DNA of 6,882 nucleotides from contig JANJUA010000167.1 of the NCBI GenBank assembly GCA_024710825.1, positions 1-6,882 on the forward strand, in the 5' to 3' direction. The notes under the pieces are model-generated. The model did no database searches, had not been told where the DNA came from, and saw nothing but the letters and a program-made list of their open reading frames with translations. Of this stretch, positions 1-5,362 are shown piece by piece; positions within the stretch are counted from its first letter, which is position 1, and every line of letters begins with the position of its first letter. The DNA is from Solirubrobacteraceae bacterium (GTDB lineage: Bacteria > Actinomycetota > Thermoleophilia > Solirubrobacterales > Solirubrobacteraceae). The position numbers were made by a program, and so were the translations under genes.

Positions 1-32
1 GGCTCCGGCCCGGCGGTCGGCTCCGGCCCGGC
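1..32 (+). repeat. Short tandem repeat inside fliK (18-bp period)
   Basis: The first 14 bases (GGCTCCGGCCCGGC) recur exactly at 19-32, encoding two copies of Gly-Ser-Gly-Pro-Ala followed by Val or Ala. It lies in the low-complexity linker of FliK and touches the left edge, so more copies may lie outside. Such linkers vary in length and contribute to the protein's extended form. No independent function is implied. Confidence 0.5.
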
Positions 33-684
33 CGCCGCCACCGCCAACGGGCAGTCGTCCAGCGCCATCCCCGCGCCGACCGGCGACGCGTCCGCTCCGG
101 CGCCCGCCGGTCCCGTCGCGCCCGCCCCGGGACCGTCCGAGGCGCCCACGCCGACCGGCGCCGGTCCCGCTGCGGTGGCCCCCGCCCCCGCTCCGGCCGC
201 CCCCGTTCGTCCGGATGCCGCTTCCGTCGCGCCGCCGGCTCCCGTGCCGGTCGCCGAGGCGGTGGAGGCGGTGCGCGACATCGTCGCGCTCGCCCGCTCG
301 CGCGACGCGACCCACGCCCGGCTGGTGCTGCACCCGGCGGACCTGGGTGGGGTCGAGGTCCGCCTGCGCCAGTCGGCGGACGGCCTGCGGGCGACCGTCC
401 ACGTCGAGCACGTCGAGGCCCTCCAGGTCCTCGAGCGCGGCCTCGGTGAGCTGCGGCGCGGCCTCGAGGCCCGCGGCATCGACGTCCAGAGCATCGACCT
501 CGGCCTCGCGGCAGACCAGCGGGAGCGCCGCAGCGAGGCCCGCTCCGACGGCGCGAGCGCCGGCTCCGGGCGCGTCACCGCGCTCGGCGCCGCCGGCGAC
601 GAGGACGCCGCCGATCCCCTATCCACCCCGACGCCGTCGACCGACCGGCTCAACGCCGGCGCTCTGGTCGACGTGATGGCCTGA
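1..684 (+). CDS. fliK: Flagellar hook-length control protein FliK, C-terminal part (cut by left edge)
   Basis: The frame is open from base 1 to the TGA at 682-684, so 227 residues are visible and the true start lies left of the window. FliK is exported, measures the growing hook and triggers the export switch from hook to filament subunits. Visible residues 1-85 are a low-complexity Ala/Pro/Gly linker. Residues about 106-170 match the C-terminal hook-length domain (Flg_hook): an L-x-P-x-x-L-G-x-V-x-V-like strand (LHPADLGGVEVRL), then an alternating strand, a helix (LERGLGELRRGLEARG) and a final V-x-S-I-D-L strand. A disordered Ala/Asp/Ser-rich tail of about 55 residues follows. The position directly upstream of flgD and flgE is the classic hook-gene arrangement. 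The assignment is sure from domain plus context; the low-complexity half alone would not identify it. Confidence 0.9.
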   Translation, partial: GSGPAVGSGPAAATANGQSSSAIPAPTGDASAPAPAGPVAPAPGPSEAPTPTGAGPAAVAPAPAPAAPVRPDAASVAPPAPVPVAEAVEAVRDIVALARSRDATHARLVLHPADLGGVEVRLRQSADGLRATVHVEHVEALQVLERGLGELRRGLEARGIDVQSIDLGLAADQRERRSEARSDGASAGSGRVTALGAAGDEDAADPLSTPTPSTDRLNAGALVDVMA

Positions 685-696
685 AAGCGAGCGACC

Positions 697-1164
697 GTGA
701 GCACCACCATCCCCACCCTCGGCGCCGACGTGCCGGCGCCGACCGACACCGCCGGCGCCGCCGGTGCGAGCGCGACGACGTCCACCGCGACGAGCGGGGC
801 GAGCGGCTTCGGCATGGACAAGGACGCGTTCCTGCGCATCCTCGTCGAGCAGCTCCGCCACCAGAACCCGTCGCAGCCCGGCGACTCCCAGCAGTACATC
901 GAGCAGATGACGCAGTTCTCGATGCTCGAGCAGCTGACGAACATGTCCGAGGCCGTCCAGGTGCAGCGCGCCGACGCCGCCGCCGACACGGCGATCAACC
1001 TCGTCGGGCGCACCGTGACCTACGTCGTCGCGGGCGAGCAGGGCGGCGAGACCGTCGAGCGGACCGGCCAGGTCGAGAGCGCCGAGTTCGGCCCCGACGG
1101 CCCGAGCCTGACGGTCTCCGGTGAGGCCGACGTCCAGCTCGGCGCGATCACCGAGGTCCGATGA
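697..1164 (+). CDS. flgD: Flagellar hook cap / hook assembly protein FlgD (short Gram-positive form)
   Basis: 155 residues from a GTG start, 12 bases after the fliK stop; the preceding AAAGCGAG is a weak ribosome binding site. FlgD forms the scaffold cap at the tip of the growing hook and is needed to polymerise FlgE. After a Thr/Ala/Ser-rich leader (1-38), residues 40-83 carry the family signature: MDKDAFLRILVEQLRHQNP, then a Q-x-I-E-Q-M-T-Q-F-S-M-L-E-Q-L-T-N-M motif. Residues about 99-155 (NLVGRTVTYV to LGAITEV) look like the small beta-barrel part of the FlgD C-terminus. The FnIII-like insertion of proteobacterial FlgD (about 230 aa) is missing, as is usual in short Gram-positive versions. 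The stop overlaps the next start (ATGA at 1161-1164), implying translational coupling. Confidence 0.95.
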   Translation: MSTTIPTLGADVPAPTDTAGAAGASATTSTATSGASGFGMDKDAFLRILVEQLRHQNPSQPGDSQQYIEQMTQFSMLEQLTNMSEAVQVQRADAAADTAINLVGRTVTYVVAGEQGGETVERTGQVESAEFGPDGPSLTVSGEADVQLGAITEVR

Positions 1165-1550
1165 GCCAGATCGCGCACAACCCGGCCCTCATCCCACCCG
1201 GGATCTCCGGGCCCGCCGCGCCGCAGCAGGCCCCCGTCCGGGGCGCGGCCACGGCGCCGTCGCGTCCGTTCAGCGAGGTGCTGAGCGAGCGCACGGCGGG
1301 CGTCCAGTTCTCCGGCCACGCCGTCGACCGCCTGCGGCGGCGCGGCATCGAGGTCGACGACGGGACCATGCAGCGCCTCGAGGGCGCCGTCGACCGCGCG
1401 GCGACGAAGGGCTCCCGCGAGTCGGTCGTCTTCGTCGACGACAAGGCGTTCGTCGTCTCCGTCACCAACCGCACCGTCATCACGGCGGTCGACAGCGCGC
1501 ACATGCGCGAGCACGTCTTCACCAACATCGACTCGGCGGTCATCGCCTAG
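1161..1550 (+). CDS. Conserved flagellar operon protein (TIGR02530-type)
   Basis: 129 residues, starting inside the flgD stop codon (ATGA) with GAGG four bases before the ATG. The first 35 residues are Pro/Ala-rich and probably flexible. The conserved core runs from about 37 to 129: F-S-E-V-L, then V-Q-F-S-G-H-A-V-D-R-L-R-R-R-G-I, a K-G-S-R-E-S segment, V-T-N-R-T-V-I-T-A-V and the C-terminal F-T-N-I-D-S-A-V. This matches my memory of the small protein found between flgD and flgE in many Gram-positive, spirochaete and Thermotoga-like clusters, known only as 'flagellar operon protein'. No signal peptide or membrane segment is visible, so it is cytoplasmic or exported with hook proteins. Its biochemical role is not established as far as I know; the location points to hook assembly. 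Confidence 0.88.
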   Translation: MSQIAHNPALIPPGISGPAAPQQAPVRGAATAPSRPFSEVLSERTAGVQFSGHAVDRLRRRGIEVDDGTMQRLEGAVDRAATKGSRESVVFVDDKAFVVSVTNRTVITAVDSAHMREHVFTNIDSAVIA

Positions 1551-1599
1551 TCCCGTCCCCGACCCGGCTGGACCTCGCATCGAGGAGGCCGGAGCGACC

Positions 1600-1605
1600 A
1601 AGGAG
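1600..1605 (+). promoter_or_regulatory. Ribosome binding site of flgE
   Basis: AAGGAG, 10 bases before the ATG at 1616 and 13 bases before a second in-frame ATG at 1619. The shorter spacing favours the first ATG, giving a Met-Met start; the second ATG would shorten the protein by one residue. Confidence 0.6.
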
Positions 1606-1615
1606 CACCCACACC

Positions 1616-2518
1616 ATGATGCGAGCGATGTTCTCCGCGATCAGCGGGCTCAAGTCACAGCAGACCATGCTCGACGTGACCGCCAACAACCTGGCGAACG
1701 TCAACACCCTCGGCTTCAAGGCGTCCACGACGAGCTTCCAGGACGCCCTCTCGCAGACGCAGCGCGGTGGCGCGGCGGCGAACGCGGCCGGAGGCTTCGG
1801 CGGGTCCAACGCGGCGCAGGTCGGCCTCGGGGTGACGGTCGGCGCGATCGGCAACCGCATGGGCAGCGGCGCGATCCAGACCACCGGCAACCCGCTGGAC
1901 ATCGCGATCTCCGGCGAAGGCTGGATGCGCGTCGGTCAGGCCTCGGCGGCCCCGAACGCGGCGGTCCCCACCGCCGGCATCCCCGCCGCGGCGGACGTCA
2001 ACTACACCCGGGCCGGCAACTTCATCCGCAACAACGACGGCTTCGTCACGACCCAGGACGGCTACTACGTCGTCGGCCGCAGCCAGCCGGGCGGCGCCGG
2101 CGTCGACGTGCTCATCAACGTCCCGGCGGGCGCGACCGACGTCAGCGTCGGCGCGGACGGCGCCGTGACGTTCATCCCGCCGGCCGCCTACGTGCCCCCG
2201 GCGCCGCTGCCCGCGGTGGCCAACGGCCGCGCGACCGCCGGCTACGTCTCGCTGGCGAAGTTCCCGAACGAGCAGGCGCTGGAGCGCGCGTCGGGCAACC
2301 GCTTCCGCGCGAACGGGTCGTCGGGCGCGGCGACGGTCGGCACACCGGGCGACAACGGCTACGGCAGCGCCATGGGCGGCTCGATCGAGATGTCCAACGT
2401 GGACCTGGCCACCGAGTTCACGAACATGATCATCGCCCAGCGCGGCTTCCAGGCCAACTCGCGCGTGATCTCCACGGGCGACAACATGCTCCAGGACCTC
2501 GTCAACCTCAACCGGTAG
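1616..2518 (+). CDS. flgE: Flagellar hook protein FlgE (short form)
   Basis: 300 residues; subunit of the hook, the flexible joint between rod and filament, exported without a cleaved signal. Residues 3-37 are the N-terminal rod/hook signature (MFSAISGLKSQQ, then DVTANNLANVNTLGFKAS). Residues 257-300 are the matching C-terminal helix (IEMSNVDLATEFTNMIIAQRGFQ, ending in LQDLVNLNR). The middle keeps L-D-I-A-I-S-G-E-G-W and Y-T-R-A-G-N-F. Two Ala/Pro-rich inserts stand out, at about 109-127 and 187-203. There is no cysteine, so the hook cross-link described in spirochaetes is not expected. At 300 aa it is shorter than enteric FlgE (about 400) and closer to the short Bacillus hook protein or to FlgG. 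I call it FlgE because it follows flgD and precedes flbD; FlgG is the alternative. Confidence 0.88.
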   Translation: MMRAMFSAISGLKSQQTMLDVTANNLANVNTLGFKASTTSFQDALSQTQRGGAAANAAGGFGGSNAAQVGLGVTVGAIGNRMGSGAIQTTGNPLDIAISGEGWMRVGQASAAPNAAVPTAGIPAAADVNYTRAGNFIRNNDGFVTTQDGYYVVGRSQPGGAGVDVLINVPAGATDVSVGADGAVTFIPPAAYVPPAPLPAVANGRATAGYVSLAKFPNEQALERASGNRFRANGSSGAATVGTPGDNGYGSAMGGSIEMSNVDLATEFTNMIIAQRGFQANSRVISTGDNMLQDLVNLNR

Positions 2519-2550
2519 GCCGACGGGCCGCCGCGGTTGACGGCCGCGCG

Positions 2551-2583
2551 GGGCGGGGCGAGTCGGAGGGACTCGCCCCGCCC
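2551..2583 (+). other. Perfect 14-bp GC-rich hairpin between flgE and flbD
   Basis: Bases 2551-2564 (GGGCGGGGCGAGTC) pair perfectly with 2570-2583 around a five-base loop (GGAGG). No T tract follows, so it is not a canonical intrinsic terminator. It lies 32 bases after the flgE stop and 34 bases before the flbD ATG. A role in partial termination or in protecting the 3' end of the upstream hook message is inference. Confidence 0.6.
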
Positions 2584-2603
2584 GTCGCGCGACCCCACCC
2601 GCC

Positions 2604-2610
2604 GAAAGGA
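2604..2610 (+). promoter_or_regulatory. Ribosome binding site that fixes the flbD start
   Basis: GAAAGGA, seven bases before the ATG at 2618. The frame is open further upstream to an ATG at 2537, but that extension would translate the hairpin and add an Arg/Pro-rich stretch not seen in FlbD proteins. The site at 2604 supports the shorter start. Confidence 0.7.
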
Positions 2611-2617
2611 CCAGCCG

Positions 2618-2833
2618 ATGATCCGCCTGCACCACCTGTCCCGGGAACGGGAGGGCTTCCATCTCAACCCGGACCTCATCGCCACGATCGAGGCCCGCCC
2701 CGACACGGTGCTCTCGCTCACCACCGGCGCCAAGCTGCCCGTCGACGAGCCCGTCGAGGTCGTGGTCGCCAAGGTGCGCGAGTGGCGCACCCAGATAGCC
2801 GTCAACGCGTTGAAGCTCACCGCCGCAGACTGA
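2618..2833 (+). CDS. flbD: Flagellar protein FlbD / SwrD
   Basis: 71 residues, a normal length for this small family (about 60-80). It begins MIRLHHL, as FlbD/SwrD proteins characteristically begin MI-x-L, and keeps the pattern F-H-L-N-P-D-L-I-A-T-I-E (residues 14-25), P-D-T-V-L-S-L (28-34), a T-G-A-K-L-P-V-D-E-P segment and a C-terminal helix (VVVAKVREW). In Bacillus subtilis the homologue SwrD (YlzI) raises flagellar motor power, and the genes sit between flgE and the stator or fliL genes, as here. It has no membrane segment, so it presumably acts in the cytoplasm. Placement directly before motA-motB fits a role in stator function. It is unrelated to the Caulobacter transcription factor also called FlbD. 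Confidence 0.92.
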   Translation: MIRLHHLSREREGFHLNPDLIATIEARPDTVLSLTTGAKLPVDEPVEVVVAKVREWRTQIAVNALKLTAAD

Positions 2834-2857
2834 AGAACCCTGGCCGGCTGCCGATCA
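2831..2857 (+). promoter_or_regulatory. Possible sigma-28 (FliA/WhiG-type) promoter before motA
   Basis: TGAAG at 2831-2835 and GCCGATCA at 2850-2857 resemble the flagellar sigma consensus (TAAAG ... GCCGATAA), and the first base of one box to the first base of the other is 19 bases, the expected distance. The -10-like box matches at 7 of 8 bases. Against it, the -35-like box overlaps the flbD stop codon and is weak past its first five bases, GCCGAT occurs elsewhere in the window by chance, and a transcript starting about 2864 would leave almost no leader before the ATG at 2870. Confidence 0.25.
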
Positions 2858-2869
2858 AACGGGGGGAAC

Positions 2870-3697
2870 ATGAAGGCGGCAACCCTCATCGGCGTCCTCC
2901 TCGCGGTCGGCGCGCTCCTCCTGGGAGCGCTGATCGAAGGCGTCGCGCTCGCCGGGCTGATCAAGATCCCGGCGATCGTCATCGTGCTCGGCGGGACGTT
3001 CGGCGCGACGATGGCCGCCTGCGGCATGGACGGCGTCAAGGCGATCCCGGTGGGCTTCAAGCGCGCCTTCAGCACGCCGGAGCTCGACCTGTCGGGACGG
3101 GTGCGCGAGCTCGTCGGCTACGCGGAGCGGGCCCGCAAGGACGGGATGCTGGCGCTGGAGTCCGAGATCGAGGCCATCGAGGACCCGTTCACGCGCAACG
3201 GCCTGCAGCTCGTCGTGGACGGCACCGAGCCCGAGCTCGTCCGCGAGGTGCTCGACGGCGAGATAGAGGGCATGGAGCACCGCCACCGGGCGGTCGCCGA
3301 CCCGTTCGTCAAGGCCGGGGCCTTCTCGCCGACGATCGGCATCATCGGCACCGTCCTCAGCCTCCTGCACGTCCTCGCCAACCTGGCCGACCCGGGCAGC
3401 ATCGGCCCGGCGATCGCGGGCGCCTTCGTCGCCACGCTGCTCGGCGTCGGCACCGCCAACGTCCTCTACTTCCCCGTCGGCAACCGGCTTCAGAAGCTGT
3501 CCGCCCAGGAGACCGCCATGCGGACCATGGTGCTCGAGGGGATCCTCGCCATCCAGGCGGGCGACAACCCGCGCCTGGTCATGGAGAAGCTGCTGACGTT
3601 CCTGCCGCCCGCCGATCGGGCCGCCGCCCGCGAGCCCAAGGACGCCCCCGCCCTGCACGCCGTCGACGACCCGACCCCCGCCGCCGCGGCCGCCTAG
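2870..3697 (+). CDS. motA: Flagellar motor stator protein MotA
   Basis: 275 residues, a usual length. MotA and MotB form the ring-shaped stator that conducts ions and turns the rotor. The ATG follows a G-rich site (GGGGGGA) by two to three bases. Membrane segments lie at about 2-22, 33-52, 152-171 and 178-202. The large cytoplasmic loop contains the ARKDGMLALE motif, in which Arg89 and Glu97 fit the eight-residue spacing of E. coli Arg90 and Glu98, the charges that contact FliG. Pro154 (FSPTIG) and Pro202 (YFPVGN) correspond to the conserved prolines 173 and 222 of the E. coli protein. The GDNPRLVMEKLLTFLPP motif near residue 231 is typical of the Gram-positive/spirochaete MotA branch. A disordered Ala/Pro tail ends the protein. 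Ion choice (H+ or Na+) cannot be decided with confidence. Confidence 0.95.
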   Translation: MKAATLIGVLLAVGALLLGALIEGVALAGLIKIPAIVIVLGGTFGATMAACGMDGVKAIPVGFKRAFSTPELDLSGRVRELVGYAERARKDGMLALESEIEAIEDPFTRNGLQLVVDGTEPELVREVLDGEIEGMEHRHRAVADPFVKAGAFSPTIGIIGTVLSLLHVLANLADPGSIGPAIAGAFVATLLGVGTANVLYFPVGNRLQKLSAQETAMRTMVLEGILAIQAGDNPRLVMEKLLTFLPPADRAAAREPKDAPALHAVDDPTPAAAAA

Positions 3698-3700
3698 GCC

Positions 3701-4501
3701 ATGGCGGGTCGCAGAAGGAGGAAGGGTGGGCAGGCAGACGACCACGACGAGCGCTGGCTCGTCAGCTACGCCGACATGGTCACCCTCCTGCTGGCCCTGT
3801 TCATCGTCCTCTTCGCCATGGCCAACGTGAACACGTCGAAGTACGAGGAGCTCAAGGAGTCGCTCTCCGGCGCGTTCACCAACGCGCTGTCGCCCAGCGC
3901 CAACGGACTGGCGAAAGCCGGCGAGGGCATCGTGGGCGCGCCCGTCCCGGGCGCGGACGACCCCGTCCAGGCCGAGAACGACGACCTCCGGGCGCTCAAG
4001 GAGCGCGTCGACGCCTACGCCGCCGAGCACGGCCTCTCCGACAAGCTCGCCGCGCGCATCGAGCGCCGCGGGCTGGTGATCACCGTCCTCACCGACAAGC
4101 TGCTCTTCGCCAGCGGCGAGGCGCGGCTGCAGGGCGAGGGCGCCACGCTGCTCGCCGCGATCGGCGGCCTGCTGCGGGCGGAGAGCGAGCACCGCGTGGT
4201 CGTGGAGGGCTACACCGACTCGGTGCCGATCGCCAGCGCGCAGTTCCCGAGCAACTGGGAGCTGTCGACCGCGCGCGCCTCGGCCGTCGTCCGCGCCCTG
4301 ATCGCCTCGTCCGTCGCGCCTCAGCGCCTCAGCGCCACCGGCCGCGCCCACCTCGACGCGGTCGCCTCCAACGCGACGGCGGGGGGCCGCGCCCGCAACC
4401 GCCGCGTCCAGATCGTCCTGCCCCGCCTCGAAGCCGCGCCGACCGGCCCCGCGCCCGCGATCTCCTTCCCCGAGCCGGGGATCGGTCCCCAGGAGCCCTA
4501 G
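3701..4501 (+). CDS. motB: Flagellar motor stator protein MotB
   Basis: 266 residues, starting three bases after the motA stop with no ribosome binding site, so translation is probably coupled to motA. A basic N-terminus (RRRRK) is followed by one membrane helix (about 21-42) holding SYADMVTLLLALF; Asp25 is the essential ion-carrying aspartate (E. coli Asp32). Residues about 45-105 form the plug and linker. Residues 134-242 are the OmpA-like peptidoglycan-binding domain: F-A-S-G-E-A-R-L, EGYTDSVPI with Asp173, NWELSTARA with Arg192, and the closing NRRVQIVLP. The Asp/Arg pair fits the residues that grip diaminopimelate in this fold. A strong Shine-Dalgarno-like run (AGAAGGAGGAA, 3713-3723) lies inside codons 5-8; it serves no in-frame start and simply encodes Arg-Arg-Lys. 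Confidence 0.96.
   Translation: MAGRRRRKGGQADDHDERWLVSYADMVTLLLALFIVLFAMANVNTSKYEELKESLSGAFTNALSPSANGLAKAGEGIVGAPVPGADDPVQAENDDLRALKERVDAYAAEHGLSDKLAARIERRGLVITVLTDKLLFASGEARLQGEGATLLAAIGGLLRAESEHRVVVEGYTDSVPIASAQFPSNWELSTARASAVVRALIASSVAPQRLSATGRAHLDAVASNATAGGRARNRRVQIVLPRLEAAPTGPAPAISFPEPGIGPQEP
4491..4495 (+). promoter_or_regulatory. Ribosome binding site of fliL within motB
   Basis: AGGAG inside the last codons of motB, 11 bases before the fliL ATG at 4507. The spacing is a little long but it is the only candidate, and it ties fliL translation to the end of motB. Confidence 0.5.
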
Positions 4502-4506
4502 CCACG

Positions 4507-4956
4507 ATGAAGTCCAAGCTCAAGATCGTCATTCCCCTGGTCCTCGTCGTCGTGCTGGGTGGCGTCTACCAGTTCGTCCTGACCAAGCCGGAGGCCGCGC
4601 CGAAGGTGAAGGTCGAGGGCGAGGTCTACGTGCTGCCGAAGGAGTTCCTCCTGAACCTCTCCGACGGTCGCTTCGCGAAGCTCGGCGTGGCGCTCGTCAT
4701 GCAGCCGGGCGCCGACACCGCGCCGGAGGCGGGCGGACACGGCGGCGGGGCCGCTCCGCCCGAGGGCTACGGCACGCTGCCGCAGGAGGCGATCGTCCGC
4801 GACATCGTCACCGACACGGTCACGTCAGCCTCCGGCGGGGAGCTCACCTCCGAGCGCGGGCGACGACGCCTGAAGAAGGACATCCTGAACAACATCCACG
4901 CGACCACGGACGTCCATGCGGCGGACGTGCTCTTCACCGACGTCGCCGTCCAGTAG
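4507..4956 (+). CDS. fliL: Flagellar basal body-associated protein FliL
   Basis: 149 residues, normal for FliL. It is a single-pass membrane protein that surrounds the stator and helps it work under load. A short basic N-terminus (KSKLK) precedes a membrane helix at about 7-25; the rest lies outside the membrane. The conserved parts are EFLLNLSDGRFAKLGVALVM (46-65), a P-x-x-A-I-V-R-D-I-V-T-D-T-V segment (92-105), a GRRRLKKDILNNIH helix (118-131) and the terminal V-L-F-T-D-V-A-V-Q, where the family normally ends. Residues 68-90 are an Ala/Gly/Pro/His insert between the first strands, probably a disordered loop. The start is five bases after motB, which fits a stator-function block motA-motB-fliL. 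Confidence 0.93.
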   Translation: MKSKLKIVIPLVLVVVLGGVYQFVLTKPEAAPKVKVEGEVYVLPKEFLLNLSDGRFAKLGVALVMQPGADTAPEAGGHGGGAAPPEGYGTLPQEAIVRDIVTDTVTSASGGELTSERGRRRLKKDILNNIHATTDVHAADVLFTDVAVQ

Positions 4957-4960
4957 CGCG

Positions 4961-4966
4961 AGGAGG
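4961..4966 (+). promoter_or_regulatory. Strong ribosome binding site that sets the fliN start
   Basis: AGGAGG, six bases before the GTG at 4973. The frame is open back to an ATG at 4916 inside fliL, but that extension is Ser/Arg-rich, overlaps fliL and is unlike FliN. The near-perfect site supports GTG 4973. Confidence 0.8.
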
Positions 4967-4972
4967 CCTCAC

Positions 4973-5317
4973 GTGTCCGACGAGATGGAGCTCGCTCAGC
5001 TGTCGCCCGAAGAGGCGGCGCCATCGGCGGCCGGGGACCTCGGCCGCCTCCAGGACGTGACGGTGGAGCTGTCGGTGGAGGTCGGGCGCACGCGCATGAC
5101 GCTCGGGCAGGCGCTCGCGCTCGGCCCGGGGTCGGTCGTGGCGCTGTCGCGCTCCGCGCGCGAGCCCGTCGACCTGCTCGTCAACGGCCAGCAGGTGGCG
5201 CGCGGGGAGGTCGTGGTGATCGACGACGACTTCGGCCTGCGCATCACGGAGGTCAACGAGCAGCCCGACGACGCCGCGCCGCCGGCGCCCGCCGACGGGT
5301 TCGAGGCCGAGGCCTGA
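4973..5317 (+). CDS. fliN: Flagellar motor switch protein FliN
   Basis: 114 residues from GTG. FliN forms the lower part of the cytoplasmic C-ring, which sets rotation direction and docks export chaperones. Residues 1-24 are an acidic flexible leader. Residues about 26-96 are the SpoA/C-ring fold: LQDVTVELSVEVGRTRMTL, then L-G-P-G-S-V-V-A-L, E-P-V-D-L-L-V-N-G, A-R-G-E-V-V-V-I-D-D-D-F-G and R-I-T-E-V, all close to the family consensus. An acidic Ala/Pro tail follows. There is no CheC-like or FliM domain, so it is plain FliN, not FliY or a FliM-FliN fusion. The gene follows fliL after only 16 bases, in the place where fliM is normally found first; a separate FliM must exist elsewhere if the motor is complete. 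Confidence 0.95.
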   Translation: MSDEMELAQLSPEEAAPSAAGDLGRLQDVTVELSVEVGRTRMTLGQALALGPGSVVALSRSAREPVDLLVNGQQVARGEVVVIDDDFGLRITEVNEQPDDAAPPAPADGFEAEA

Positions 5318-5327
5318 GCCGATGACT

Positions 5328-5361
5328 TCGGGCTGCCGGCGCCGTCTCAGCCCGAGACGGC
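5328..5361 (+). other. Two mutually exclusive 8-bp stems after fliN
   Basis: Stem A pairs TCGGGCTG (5328-5335) with CAGCCCGA (5348-5355) across a 12-base loop. Stem B pairs GCCGTCTC (5341-5348) with GAGACGGC (5354-5361) across a 5-base loop (AGCCC). Both are perfect, and they share bases 5348 and 5354-5355, so only one can form at a time. No T tract follows. The element starts 11 bases after the fliN stop and ends one base before the ATG at 5363. It could end or attenuate the flagellar transcript, or control the next ORF; both are inference. Confidence 0.45.
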
Positions 5362-5362
5362 C

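Noticed and set aside
1573..1585. Small hairpin CCTCG-CAT-CGAGG before flgE
   Set aside because: Only five base pairs with a three-base loop; expected by chance in this composition.
1121..1615. A long N-terminal extension of flgE in the same frame, starting inside flgD
   Set aside because: The extension is an out-of-frame Arg/Pro-rich reading of the flagellar operon protein gene; FlgE homology begins right at the ATG at 1616, which has a good ribosome binding site.
3713..3836. Strong Shine-Dalgarno-like run inside motB followed by an out-of-frame GTG at 3726
   Set aside because: The frame closes after roughly 36 codons, and the purine run is explained by the Arg-Arg-Lys codons of the basic MotB N-terminus.
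2855..4351. A 498-codon open frame on the minus strand across motA and motB
   Set aside because: Its product is a low-complexity Gly/Arg/Asp/Val-rich sequence with no recognisable domain, and it lies opposite two unmistakable genes. Long antisense frames are expected at this G+C content.
2782..4956. A 724-codon plus-strand frame reaching from flbD into fliL
   Set aside because: Its first part is Arg/Pro/Gly-rich out-of-frame reading of motA and motB; only its end is the genuine fliL frame, which starts at 4507.
5221..5338. Near-repeat of GACGACTTCGGCCTGC (inside fliN, about 5224) as GATGACTTCGGGCTGC just after fliN
   Set aside because: The match is about 14 of 16 bases in GC-rich sequence and does not extend; not enough to claim a duplication.
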